30,457 nt of DNA. Origin: Bifidobacterium breve (GTDB taxonomy: Bacteria > Actinomycetota > Acidimicrobiia > Acidimicrobiales > Ilumatobacteraceae). The notes under the pieces are model-generated. The model was not told where the DNA came from and did no database searches. It worked only from the letters and a program-made list of their open reading frames with translations. This document shows, piece by piece, positions 8,422-15,926 of the stretch. The translations under genes and the position numbers were made by a program. The stretch is taken from the NCBI GenBank assembly GCA_945896935.1, contig CAMDER010000003.1, positions 1 through 30,457 on the forward strand. Direction: 5' to 3'. The first letter of the stretch is position 1, and each line of letters begins with the position of its first letter.

Positions 8422-8454
8422 TGAGTTGATCAACGCTTTTTGTTGATCAACTCA
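8422..8454. terminator. 13-bp perfect hairpin between convergent genes
   Basis: A 13-bp perfect inverted repeat (arms 8422-8434 and 8442-8454, core GTTGATCAAC) encloses a 7-base loop containing TTTTT. It lies 18 bases after the UPF0182 stop and overlaps the last codons of the convergent coiled-coil gene, so it could end transcription in both directions. No T-run follows on either side. Confidence 0.5.
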
Positions 8455-8795
8455 ACAACTTCAGCCAAGTCTTGACGGAAGGCAATTTGGTAGCGAGCTT
8501 GCTCTGTGGCAAGTCGAACCTGATCAACATTGGCGGCATCGGTGCGTTGTCCCAATGAATCGATATCGCTGGAGAGCTCGCCGAGTTGATGCGTGACTTC
8601 AGATCCAACTTGAGTGACGCGAGCGTTGAGGCTGATGATCTTTCCGTCAACTTCTTCGAGGCGTCGCGAATGCTCGGAGTCAACTGCATTGATTGCGGCC
8701 AACTCTGAGCGCAATTGAGCGAGTTGCTCGCGTAATTCGGCGACTTCGGCCGGATCGACCAGAGGGGTCTTTGGTGTGCGCTTGAACAATCCCAT
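8430..8795 (-). CDS. Small coiled-coil protein
   Basis: This 121-residue soluble protein is of no recognised family. After a basic N-terminus ('MGLFKRTPKTP') it is predicted to be a nearly continuous coiled coil: 'AELREQLAQLRSELAAIN' near residue 19 onward, then heptad-like Leu/Val/Ile spacing to about residue 85, and a final helix 'DLAEVVELINKKR'. It contains no Cys, so disulfides or zinc sites are excluded. It is convergent with UPF0182, and its last codons lie inside a perfect hairpin. A TACGGT box lies 9 nt before its ATG, suggesting a very short or absent leader. Role unknown; a structural or scaffolding partner is possible. Confidence 0.7.
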   Translation of the reverse strand: MGLFKRTPKTPLVDPAEVAELREQLAQLRSELAAINAVDSEHSRRLEEVDGKIISLNARVTQVGSEVTHQLGELSSDIDSLGQRTDAANVDQVRLATEQARYQIAFRQDLAEVVELINKKR

Positions 8796-8828
8796 GCGCC
8801 TTCTACCGTACTGCTCTGGCGCATTGCA

Positions 8829-9569
8829 TCAGGGTTTTTTGCGAGCGATGACGATCACGCTGAGTCCGAAGGGGAGTGAGACCACGCGTAATAGTTGTCG
8901 CTCAATTCGGGCCACGAAACCGAGAATTCCGAAAAGTCCTGAAGCGTTGCTGTCAAGATCGCTCGTGGATTCACTTTTTTCTAGTTTTGATTTGAACCAT
9001 GCTGGAGGAACAAGAAATGAATACGCCCCAGTTGATCGAACGATGTCGAGGTTGGCTTGGCGTGCGAGCTGTTCAAGATCACCCCGGCTAAATCGGCGTG
9101 CCGCATGTGTGACTCGATCGTGGCTACGACGAAGTGAACGAACACCTGGTTCCATCAGACATACCAAACCACCAGGTTGCACGACTCGTGCCATTTCGCG
9201 AACTGCAGCACCAGGGTCGGTCACTTCACCGTGGTACAAGACGGTGACACAGAGTGCGGCATCTACGAAGTCATCAGGTAGGTCAATCGCTGAAATATCG
9301 CCATGAACCAATTGGGCGTCGGGATGTGCTTGGCGGTATAAATTCAGCGCCTCGGGCTCGGTGTCGAGGGCGATCACAGAGCCGAGATCGGCCAGCCAAG
9401 CACCAGTTGCTCCAGTGCCGCATCCGGCATCAAGAAAGCGTCGGGGAGTTGGTTGTTCATCGACTCGTAATTCACTGACAATGAATTGGCGGAGCAACTT
9501 GCGCGTTGCTTGGTACCACCAATGGATTTGTTCAACTTCGGCCATTCGGCGATATTCGGCTGAGTCCAT
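8829..9569 (-). CDS. Class I SAM-dependent methyltransferase
   Basis: This protein of about 246 residues is a Rossmann-fold methyltransferase of the Methyltransf_11 type. After 'EVEQIHWWYQATRKLL' near the N-terminus come motif I 'FLDAGCGTGATGAWLADLG' (SAM binding), an acidic post-I residue in 'VIALDTEPEAL', 'VHGDISAIDLP', and the motif IV/V region 'DAALCVTVLYH' and 'VVQPGGLVCLMEPG'. A hydrophobic segment near the C-terminus ('LRVVSLPFGLSVIVIA') may touch the membrane. The substrate is not shown; its position divergent from the sugar cassette suggests a surface glycan, lipid or polyprenyl intermediate (inference). The start is uncertain: GTG at 9608 and ATG at 9584 are alternatives, but conserved sequence begins just after the ATG at 9569. 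Confidence 0.85.
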   Translation of the reverse strand: MDSAEYRRMAEVEQIHWWYQATRKLLRQFIVSELRVDEQPTPRRFLDAGCGTGATGAWLADLGSVIALDTEPEALNLYRQAHPDAQLVHGDISAIDLPDDFVDAALCVTVLYHGEVTDPGAAVREMARVVQPGGLVCLMEPGVRSLRRSHDRVTHAARRFSRGDLEQLARQANLDIVRSTGAYSFLVPPAWFKSKLEKSESTSDLDSNASGLFGILGFVARIERQLLRVVSLPFGLSVIVIARKKP

Positions 9570-9631
9570 AACTGAGATCACCATTTTCCGAATGAAACGG
9601 AAGTTCACTTACCTTCACGTCATAAAACTCT

Positions 9632-9637
9632 TACACT
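9632..9637 (+). promoter_or_regulatory. -10 box (TACACT) of the leaderless sugar-cassette mRNA
   Basis: TACACT lies 7 nt before the ATG at 9645, and there is no Shine-Dalgarno sequence. This would be the promoter for the four coupled genes 9645-13544. The promoter of the divergent methyltransferase must lie within the same region. Confidence 0.55.
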
Positions 9638-9644
9638 AGAACGC

Positions 9645-10775
9645 ATGGCCACCGTGGATGTTTCACCAGCCTCCACTTTGCCTCGGCGGAAATCTGCTGT
9701 TGAATCGTGGCATATCCCGATTTTGGCTTGGATCATTTCGCGAATGATCGGAGTTATGGGGCTGGTCGTATGGCCAACAGCCGAAGGTAAGTGGTTCAAT
9801 AGCTTTGGGCTGACGTACATGGATGGTGGGTGGTACCGCATCATCATGACGATCGGTTATCCAAATGGACCGTTGCCAGACTTCAGTACATCTTGGCCCT
9901 TTTCTCCGTTGTATCCGTTTGTCGCCGATTTACTTACTCGACTTGGAGTGCCCGTTGGCCCATCTCTCATTCTGGTGTCTTGGATTTTTGCCTTAGTGGC
10001 ACTCGTTGGTATTTGGGAATTGACGCGTGTGCGTTTTGGTCAGGCGGTGGCGCGCAATGCAGTTTGGTGCCTAGCACTTTTGCCAGGTGCAGTCGGACAG
10101 GTGCTTTCTTACAGCGACAGTATGTTTGCCGCTGGGCTGGTTTGGCTGCTGGTCGTTATTGATCGCATTGTTGCAAAACATGAGGTCGCACAACAACGAA
10201 TCAATCATCAATGGTGGCTCGTTGGATTATTGTCCTTGGTCGTTACTGCAAGTCGACCTAACGGTATTTTGGTATTGATTGCCGTTGTATGCGCGGTTTG
10301 GATGTCGCAGCGTCAGTTAATCAATTTAGTAGCCGCAACATTGCCGTCAATATTGTTTTTCGTCTCGTGGATAGTTTATTGCAACAATAAGACCGGTGAC
10401 CCTCTTGCATTTTTGACCGCAAAGAACACGTGGCTTGAGACAACTATTGTTGACTTTCTCTCAGATCCTTTTGAACGACCAGCGATAGTCCTGCATGTCG
10501 TAACTTTCGTGATTGCTGGATTAGTCGCGTTTTTTGCTATCAAGAAAGTTCCCATTTGGTGGCATGTCGCCTCGGGTGTGTTGCTGATTCCTTCTCTCAT
10601 CGTGGGAGTTGAGGGACTGGCTCGATATGTATCTTTGGCGATACCGATGTCAATACTCATTGCAATCTCAATCTCGCAATGGTCGAAATTGCTTCGATCA
10701 GTATTTTTTATTGCCGCTGCGAGTTCAATGTTGTTCCTTGCTGTCAACGTTGTGAGGTCGGCATGGGTGCCCTGA
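9645..10775 (+). CDS. PIG-V-like GT-C mannosyltransferase family membrane protein
   Basis: This 376-residue polytopic membrane protein resembles bacterial relatives of the PIG-V mannosyltransferases. A luminal-type loop near residues 60-90 carries 'DGGWYRIIMTIGYP' and 'WPFSPLYPF', matching the acidic/aromatic first loop of GT-C enzymes. The following helices include 'LLPGAVGQVLSYSDSMFAAG', a typical PIG-V-like segment. About nine to ten hydrophobic helices span the protein. GT-C enzymes transfer sugars from polyprenyl-phosphate donors on the outer face of the membrane. It is the first gene of a four-gene coupled cassette. The last gene encodes a GT2 glycosyltransferase of the type that makes polyprenyl-phosphate sugars, so donor synthesis and transfer may be paired (inference). 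The acceptor is unknown. Confidence 0.8.
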   Translation: MATVDVSPASTLPRRKSAVESWHIPILAWIISRMIGVMGLVVWPTAEGKWFNSFGLTYMDGGWYRIIMTIGYPNGPLPDFSTSWPFSPLYPFVADLLTRLGVPVGPSLILVSWIFALVALVGIWELTRVRFGQAVARNAVWCLALLPGAVGQVLSYSDSMFAAGLVWLLVVIDRIVAKHEVAQQRINHQWWLVGLLSLVVTASRPNGILVLIAVVCAVWMSQRQLINLVAATLPSILFFVSWIVYCNNKTGDPLAFLTAKNTWLETTIVDFLSDPFERPAIVLHVVTFVIAGLVAFFAIKKVPIWWHVASGVLLIPSLIVGVEGLARYVSLAIPMSILIAISISQWSKLLRSVFFIAAASSMLFLAVNVVRSAWVP

Positions 10776-11767
10776 ACCAATTTTCCGGTTCAACGTGTCT
10801 GGTCACAGGGGGACTTGGCTTCATTGGCTCGAATATGGCTAATTCTTTGGCCGTGGCTGGCGCGCAAGTTCGTGTTTTAGATGCGTTGATCGAACAGCAC
10901 GGGGGAGATGAACGCAACATCGATCCATCGCTCAATGTCATCAGTGTTGTTCGCGGAAATATTGCCGACGATCAAGTAGTGGAGCAACTCCTAGATGGAG
11001 TTGATTTTATCTTTAATATCGCTGGCCAAGTCAGCCATCACGAGTCAATGGTTGACCCACTTCGTGACGCTGAATTTAATGTGACGTCACAGTTGAAATT
11101 TCTTGAATCTGTTCGTCGGTCTCGTCCATCAGCAGTGGTCGTGCATACATCAACTCGCCAGGTGTACGGCACGCCCCAGTACTTACCCGTAGACGAGAAA
11201 CATCCAACGGTGCCCCGTGATATCAACGGCGTGAACAAACTTGCTGGCGAAAATTATCACCGTCTGTACGGAACAGTTCACGGTTTAAAAACTGTGTCAT
11301 TGCGACTCAGCAATGTCTTTGGACCTGGGCAAAGTTTGCAAAAAACGGGGTTGGGATTTTTGCCAGTGTTTTTGGCGCGAGCCATGAAGGGCTTGCCACT
11401 GGAAGTATTTGGTGATGGTCAGCAGCAGCGCGATTGTTTGTATGTCACCGATGTCGTTGAGGCTTTAGGAAAAGCGGCCCTACAAGTTGCCGCCGGTGCA
11501 GTCAATCCAGGGGAAGTCATCAATCTGGGTCACACCGAAGTCCTGAGCCTGTTGCAGATTGCCGAATTGGTGGTTGCGAGAGCGGGACAGGGTTCAACGA
11601 TTTCTTGTATCCCTTGGCCTGAAGAACTTGCCCGAATCGACATCGGTGGTTTTAGTGGTGACTACGCCATGGCGCATCGCTTATTGAATTGGCTTCCGCA
11701 AGTAGCGTTTACCGATGGTGTTGAACAAACTCTGGACTTTTATCGGGGGCATCCGTGGTACCTCTGA
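10763..11767 (+). CDS. NAD-dependent nucleotide-sugar epimerase/dehydratase (extended SDR)
   Basis: This protein of about 334 residues is an extended short-chain dehydrogenase. The NAD-binding 'TGGLGFIGS' lies at residues 15-23 and the active-site 'HTSTRQVYG' at 128-136. The usual YxxxK motif appears as 'NGVNK' (Asn155, Lys159), so the normally catalytic tyrosine is replaced by Asn. The surroundings ('DINGVNKLAGENYHRLYG') are otherwise well conserved, and I recall the same D-x-N-G-x-N-K pattern in a subgroup of sugar SDRs. The exact reaction is unclear. I chose the ATG at 10763, preceded by GAGG; the longer frame from 10679 lies inside the mannosyltransferase gene. Start and upstream stop overlap by 13 bases, indicating translational coupling. 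Confidence 0.88.
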   Translation: MGALNQFSGSTCLVTGGLGFIGSNMANSLAVAGAQVRVLDALIEQHGGDERNIDPSLNVISVVRGNIADDQVVEQLLDGVDFIFNIAGQVSHHESMVDPLRDAEFNVTSQLKFLESVRRSRPSAVVVHTSTRQVYGTPQYLPVDEKHPTVPRDINGVNKLAGENYHRLYGTVHGLKTVSLRLSNVFGPGQSLQKTGLGFLPVFLARAMKGLPLEVFGDGQQQRDCLYVTDVVEALGKAALQVAAGAVNPGEVINLGHTEVLSLLQIAELVVARAGQGSTISCIPWPEELARIDIGGFSGDYAMAHRLLNWLPQVAFTDGVEQTLDFYRGHPWYL

Positions 11768-12810
11768 TTGATTTGTCGCGTCGCTTACAAGCTAATTCTG
11801 CGACCTTCGCCGCGGTTGTTCAGCAAGTCATGTCAAGTGGCAGTGTTCTACTGGGATCTCAAACGATTCAGTTTGAAGAAGCTTTTGTGCATTTCGCCGG
11901 AACCAAATATGGAGTTGCAGTATCTAGCGGTGCATCGGCACTTCAGTTGAGCCTGGCGGCCTTGGGTATCGGCGAAGGCGATGAGGTCATTGTGCCGGCA
12001 ATGACCGCGGTGCCAACGGCTTCGGCCGTATGTGCAGTTGGTGCGCGACCAGTGATCGTCGATATCGATGACGAAACTGCTGCAATAGATTTTGATCTCG
12101 TCGAGCAAGCAATGACAGGACGAACTCAAGCGGTGATTGCTGTCCATCTGTACGGTCGTCCAGTTGACAATTTGGACAAACTGACCAATTTTGGGGTGAA
12201 AGTTGTTGAAGATTGCGCGCAGAGCCACGGCGCGACAAAGGGCTTGACTGGTTCAATCGGTGCGTATTCGTTTTATCCGACCAAAAACCTTGGTGGTATT
12301 GGCGATGGGGGAATGGTCGTCACGGATGACTCAGAAGTTGCTGAACGTTTAAGTCGACTCCGGGTGCATGGTCAAAGTGAACAGTACGTACACATTGAGG
12401 TGAGTCAAAATCACCGCATGAGTGAAATCGAAGCAGCATGGCTGAATATCGTGCTCGCTCAGCTAGAAGTCGGAAATCAACGGCGGCGTGACATAGCGAA
12501 TCGTTATCAACTCGCCAATCCCCGCATTCGTTGGCAAGCCACTCATTCAAATCACGTATACCACTGGGCAGTGGCGCTGCCGGCGAATCGAGAGGACTTC
12601 CGCCAATCGATGCTCGAGCATGAAATCTCAACTGGTATTCATTATCCATTGGCCCTGACACAACAACCAGCGCTTCAACAGTTTGTCTCGGCAGCGTGTC
12701 CTGTTGCTGAAAAATGGGCAAGTAAATGCGTGAGCCTTCCTTGTTTTCCAGAACTGACCGACAGTGAAGTAGATGATGTGTGCGCAGCTTTGTCAGAGTT
12801 TGAACAATGA
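11755..12810 (+). CDS. DegT/DnrJ/EryC1/StrS family sugar aminotransferase
   Basis: This 351-residue PLP enzyme transfers an amino group to a keto-sugar nucleotide. Visible signs are the substrate/PLP segment 'SSGASALQLSLAALGIGEGD' (57-76), Asp153 in 'VVEDCAQSHGA', which contacts the PLP ring nitrogen, and the PLP-lysine Lys177 in 'YSFYPTKNLGGIGDGG'. Length and motif order are normal. The GTG start at 11755 overlaps the epimerase stop by 13 bases and follows a GGGGG ribosome site at good spacing. Together with the epimerase this implies an amino-sugar or aminated deoxysugar product, made as a nucleotide sugar and passed to a glycosyltransferase (inference from family and context). Confidence 0.92.
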   Translation: MVPLIDLSRRLQANSATFAAVVQQVMSSGSVLLGSQTIQFEEAFVHFAGTKYGVAVSSGASALQLSLAALGIGEGDEVIVPAMTAVPTASAVCAVGARPVIVDIDDETAAIDFDLVEQAMTGRTQAVIAVHLYGRPVDNLDKLTNFGVKVVEDCAQSHGATKGLTGSIGAYSFYPTKNLGGIGDGGMVVTDDSEVAERLSRLRVHGQSEQYVHIEVSQNHRMSEIEAAWLNIVLAQLEVGNQRRRDIANRYQLANPRIRWQATHSNHVYHWAVALPANREDFRQSMLEHEISTGIHYPLALTQQPALQQFVSAACPVAEKWASKCVSLPCFPELTDSEVDDVCAALSEFEQ

Positions 12811-13544
12811 CTGATGTGCGACAACGAAATCCGCTAGTTACTTCGGTTTCGGCTTTCTTTCCGTGTTACAACGATGCTCTGTCAATAGGCAAGTTAGTGA
12901 GAGACGTTCGTGAGTCTCTTGTTGAATCTGTTGATGATTTCGAGATCATCGTGGTTAATGATGGATCAATTGACAACTCGCTCAAAGTTTTGCAAGAACT
13001 CCAAAAAGAAATCGGTGAACTTAGAATTGTCGACCATGAAGTGAATCGTGGTTATGGAGGGGCGCTGCTGTCTGGTTTTGCAGCCTCAAACAAACAGTGG
13101 GTTTTCTATACAGATGGTGATGCTCAGTATGATGCTCGTGAAATCGTGCGCTGTATCACCGCTGTTACTGAATCGTCTGATGTAATCCAAGGATTCAAGA
13201 TTGGCCGTGGTGATCCAATCCATCGCCGGGTTATCGGTCGGGTGTATCACCATGGTGTGCGGTTCCTTTTTCGCTTGCCAGTCCGAGACACCGATTGCGA
13301 TTTTCGTTTGATCAGAAATGCAATTTTGGATAAAGTCCGCTTGCGGTCAACGACCGGTGTGATCTGCGTTGAAATGATGCATGCGCTCAATCGTGTGAAT
13401 GCGAATTTTGTAGAAGTTGGCGTCAGTCACTATCACCGTCCTCACGGTAAGTCGCAGTTCTTTCGTATCCCAGCCATATCTCGCTCGGCGCTGCAACTTT
13501 TGCAATTGTGGACGCGCCTCATGCTTCGTCGTTCGTACGACTAG
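12807..13544 (+). CDS. GT2 family glycosyltransferase (DPM1/DolP-mannose synthase-like)
   Basis: This 245-residue protein is a GT-A-fold family 2 glycosyltransferase. It shows 'FFPCYNDALSIGKLV' (18-31), nucleotide-binding 'VVNDGSIDNS' (49-58), the metal-binding region 'DGDAQYD' (103-109) and 'RDTDCDFRLIR' (160-170), the set seen in polyprenyl-phosphate mannose or glucose synthases. No transmembrane helices follow the catalytic domain, so it is probably peripheral. Its ATG overlaps the aminotransferase stop by 4 bases. As the last gene of the cassette it may load a sugar onto polyprenyl phosphate for the GT-C enzyme encoded first (inference). The sugar is not known. Confidence 0.9.
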   Translation: MTDVRQRNPLVTSVSAFFPCYNDALSIGKLVRDVRESLVESVDDFEIIVVNDGSIDNSLKVLQELQKEIGELRIVDHEVNRGYGGALLSGFAASNKQWVFYTDGDAQYDAREIVRCITAVTESSDVIQGFKIGRGDPIHRRVIGRVYHHGVRFLFRLPVRDTDCDFRLIRNAILDKVRLRSTTGVICVEMMHALNRVNANFVEVGVSHYHRPHGKSQFFRIPAISRSALQLLQLWTRLMLRRSYD

Positions 13545-13548
13545 CACC

Positions 13549-13554
13549 TACTAT
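13549..13554 (+). promoter_or_regulatory. -10 box (TACTAT) of the leaderless nucleosidase gene
   Basis: TACTAT lies 6 nt before the ATG at 13561, in the 16-base gap after the glycosyltransferase gene. No ribosome site of normal spacing is present, which suggests a leaderless transcript separate from the sugar cassette. Confidence 0.5.
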
Positions 13555-13560
13555 CAAGGC

Positions 13561-14292
13561 ATGAAATGCATCGCGGTGGTCATGGCTATGGCTTCTGAGG
13601 CCTCGCCGATATTGACGAAACTTGATGCGCGGGCGATTCCCGCTATTCCGTTGATGCCCTTCAAATTTTTTGAGGCGAACCGCAACGGATGTCGAGTAAT
13701 TATTTCGATTAATGGTCGCGATAAGCACCACGGAGTTGACTCGATCGGAACTGAGGCGGCAGCACTCAACACGTACTTTGTTGCCGATCGATATAACCCC
13801 GATCTTTTGATTACTGCCGGTACGGCGGGTGGGTGGATTCGCCAAGGTGCAGAGATCGGTGACGTGTACGTGAGTGATCAGAAGTTTGTTCACCACGATC
13901 GTCGTATTGCGATTCCGGGATTTGATGAGTATGGAATCGGTTCGTATCCAGCAGTGCCCGCGGCGGGTCTGGCACAGGCGTTGAATCTCAAATTGGGTGT
14001 CATGACGACCAGCAACTCGCTTGATGAGAATGACGACGACCGACGCTTGATCGCGGCATCCGGGGGAGCGGTTAAAGAGATGGAGGCGGCGGCAGTGGCC
14101 TATGTCTGCGAAATGATGGCGATTCCCGTGATGGGCTTAAAGGCGATTACTGATCTTGTTGACCATCACACCGCAACCGCCGACCAGTTCGATGCGAACT
14201 TGCTCATGGCCTCTCGGCGCTTGGCTGAAAAGTTGTTGCAGGTCATTGATTTCTGCGCTCCACGGTCGATTGCTGACCTCGCGTCAGGCTGA
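13561..14292 (+). CDS. 5'-methylthioadenosine/S-adenosylhomocysteine nucleosidase-like protein
   Basis: This 243-residue protein is a purine/uridine phosphorylase superfamily member of MTA/SAH nucleosidase type, which hydrolyses methylthioadenosine and S-adenosylhomocysteine to adenine and a thio-ribose. Catalytic residues line up with the E. coli enzyme: Glu13 in 'MASEASPI', Glu175 in 'VKEMEAAAVA' and Asp198 in 'KAITDLVD'. The ribose/purine-site segment 'ITAGTAGGW' is at 84-92. The start at 13561 is supported by this N-terminus and the box at 13549; the longer frame from 13417 runs inside the glycosyltransferase gene. It may recycle the by-product of the SAM-dependent enzymes encoded nearby, though that is a general housekeeping role. 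Confidence 0.88.
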   Translation: MKCIAVVMAMASEASPILTKLDARAIPAIPLMPFKFFEANRNGCRVIISINGRDKHHGVDSIGTEAAALNTYFVADRYNPDLLITAGTAGGWIRQGAEIGDVYVSDQKFVHHDRRIAIPGFDEYGIGSYPAVPAAGLAQALNLKLGVMTTSNSLDENDDDRRLIAASGGAVKEMEAAAVAYVCEMMAIPVMGLKAITDLVDHHTATADQFDANLLMASRRLAEKLLQVIDFCAPRSIADLASG

Positions 14293-14305
14293 ATAGAGGC
14301 GGGCG

Positions 14306-14334
14306 TTGCCGATAGTGCCATCTGCCCATACACT
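14306..14334 (+). promoter_or_regulatory. Promoter of the initiator tRNA (TTGCCG, 17 bp, TACACT)
   Basis: A -35 box TTGCCG (14306-14311) and a -10 box TACACT (14329-14334) are separated by 17 bp. Transcription would start near 14341, a few bases before the mature tRNA. It is the best-formed two-box promoter in the window. Confidence 0.65.
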
Positions 14335-14346
14335 TCAGATTTCCGC

Positions 14347-14421
<75 letters not shown>

Positions 14422-14423
<2 letters not shown>

Positions 14424-14466
14424 AATAAAAATTGGCCGCCCCAAAGGGGCGGCCAATTTTTATTTG
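14422..14466. terminator. 21-bp perfect terminator hairpin after tRNA-Met
   Basis: The arms 14422-14442 and 14446-14466 are perfectly complementary over 21 bp, with loop AAA. The upper half is GC-rich (GGCCGCCCC / GGGGCGGCC) and the base AT-rich, giving a T-rich run on either strand. It can therefore terminate tRNA transcription and also transcription arriving from the minus-strand lipoprotein gene. Confidence 0.85.
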
Positions 14467-14488
14467 ATTGGGGTTCGCGATTTGGGAG

Positions 14489-14621
14489 GAGCGAAGCGAC
14501 GGTTCCTCTCCCTGCGTTAAGGATTTGTGCGAAGCGACGGTTCCTCTCCCCGTATTGCAGGATTTGTGCGAAGCGACGGTTCCTCTCCCCGTATTGCAGG
14601 ATGTGTGCGAAGCGACGGTTT
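14489..14621. repeat. 39-bp tandem repeat, about 3.4 copies
   Basis: The units are 14489-14526 (38 bp, diverged), 14527-14565, 14566-14604 and a partial copy 14605-14621. Each starts with [GT][AT]GCGAAGCGACGGTT, and most continue CCTCTCCCCGTATTGCAGGA. Units 2 and 3 are identical except near the last base. The array ends 1 base before the stop codon of the lipoprotein gene. The unit length is divisible by three, so frames on both strands stay open across it, but I see no reason to call a gene. It shares TCCTCTCCCCG with the 3' part of the adjacent tRNA. Confidence 0.9.
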
Positions 14622-14622
14622 G

Positions 14623-15783
14623 TCACTTGGCACAATCAACGCAGTAGTTGTCATCCCCCGGCGATCCATTAATGAATGCGGTGAGCCAATCAATAAATCG
14701 CACACCGTTCATCTCTTCGGTGTACAACTCGTCTCGAACGGCGATGGTGTGCTCGGCACCTGGCGAAATCCAGTTAGCAACAGTTGCTCCGGTTGCTTCA
14801 ACCTTTGATTCGTTGGTGCGCATGACCGAGACCAAGTTGTCAGGGGATAGTCCAGCCATTTGTGCGAACTGAGAAAGCACGGGATCAAATGCATAGTCGT
14901 GACGAAGAAACGTGATTTTTGGGTTATGTTCAGCGGCCTTGATAAAAGTGTACGCCGGGGTGAATTGGTCAACGGTGACACCAGCAATTTCGGGCCAATC
15001 TGGAAGTGTTTCAAGTGTTCCCCAGTTACCAACAACAAAACCCATGGCATCGGGGATCGCGCCAGAACTGTCGGCAAATACTTTGAGATCAGCGTTAGGT
15101 AATTGATCTCCGGCTAAGGCGGCGAACACCGGGGTCGGGAATGAGCCTGCGCTCGAACCAGCAACAACGAGTTGTGTCGTATCGGGGAAGCGCTTGATCA
15201 TCGTGTCAAGTGCGTTTGACGCGTTAACGAAACCTTTATGTTCAGTAACAACTCCATTGCCGTAGTCCTTGGTGGTATTGCCTGCGTGAACATCACCTGT
15301 GCAGTAAGGAACGTAGACAACTGAATAATCCGCGAATGGATTTTCGGGGTTTGTGAAATCAAAGATTCCAGGTGACTCGGCGAGTTGTGAAACCGGGGCG
15401 ATGTTCTCGCTGTACGTGCCACTGCCGGGTTTGCACATATCGCCGCTAAAACAGGCACCGCCACCTTCGAGGTAGAACAAGACTTTGGTAGGACTCGCCT
15501 CACGAACATAGAAATGGAAAGCGCTTCCATCGGCACACATGCAGTCACTAGGAGCATCAACTGTTTCCCAGGTCGGTGTAACTGCCGGTGCATCCGTCGG
15601 TTCTGGGGCAATCGTTTCAGCGATAGGGACTTCGGTAGTCGCAACGGCTTCGGTTGACGAAGCGGCAGTATCGGCTGAACTTGCCGAGTCATCACCGCCA
15701 CATGAGGCAAGTGCAAGTAATCCGACGACTGCAAGTGTCGCGCCAATCCGAAAAGAAGTACTGGAAAACTGGCGTGATGTCAT
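14623..15783 (-). CDS. Secreted lipoprotein of the pectinacetylesterase/Notum family
   Basis: This 386-residue protein starts with a lipoprotein signal peptide: hydrophobic residues 12-26 and lipobox LASC with Cys28, followed by a Ser/Thr/Ala/Glu-rich linker (30-75). The catalytic part resembles pectinacetylesterase/Notum alpha/beta hydrolases: 'FYLEGGGACFSG' (103-114, oxyanion region), 'YVPYCTGDVHAGN' (157-169), and nucleophile Ser211 in 'VVAGSSAGSF'. Candidate acid and base are Asp296 or Asp300 and His345 ('SPGAEHTI'). Paired cysteines (81/83, 111/117, 381/384) may form disulfides. It probably removes acyl groups from an extracellular polysaccharide or other ester; the substrate is not shown. 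GGGGG about 7 bases before the ATG supports the start. Confidence 0.87.
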   Translation of the reverse strand: MTSRQFSSTSFRIGATLAVVGLLALASCGGDDSASSADTAASSTEAVATTEVPIAETIAPEPTDAPAVTPTWETVDAPSDCMCADGSAFHFYVREASPTKVLFYLEGGGACFSGDMCKPGSGTYSENIAPVSQLAESPGIFDFTNPENPFADYSVVYVPYCTGDVHAGNTTKDYGNGVVTEHKGFVNASNALDTMIKRFPDTTQLVVAGSSAGSFPTPVFAALAGDQLPNADLKVFADSSGAIPDAMGFVVGNWGTLETLPDWPEIAGVTVDQFTPAYTFIKAAEHNPKITFLRHDYAFDPVLSQFAQMAGLSPDNLVSVMRTNESKVEATGATVANWISPGAEHTIAVRDELYTEEMNGVRFIDWLTAFINGSPGDDNYCVDCAK

Positions 15784-15865
15784 TGTTTACCCCCTGGTAG
15801 TGAGGTCAGATTACAGAGAGTCGCAGGTGTATGCACGATTATGAGTAGAGGACAATCGGCTGATT

Positions 15866-15879
15866 ATGGGAACTCCCAT
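15866..15879. promoter_or_regulatory. Short palindrome ATGGGA-AC-TCCCAT
   Basis: A 6-bp perfect inverted repeat with a 2-base centre lies between the divergent lipoprotein and zinc-ribbon genes, 47 bases before the latter. It has the look of a dimeric repressor site, but there is no direct evidence. Confidence 0.25.
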
Positions 15880-15926
15880 TCACCCTTTGGCAAAGATGCA
15901 TTCATTGTCAATTGTGAGGAGAGCAA

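Noticed and set aside
8447..8824. Alternative minus-strand frame overlapping the coiled-coil gene
   Set aside because: The frame 8430-8795 gives a regular heptad coiled coil with a short-leader promoter; the alternative does not.
14489..14621. CRISPR array
   Set aside because: The units are contiguous 39-bp repeats without unique spacers, and no cas genes are nearby.
15198..15746. Minus-strand ORF of 182 residues within the lipoprotein gene
   Set aside because: Same strand, other frame; low-complexity product without motifs, while the lipoprotein frame has a signal peptide and a catalytic triad.
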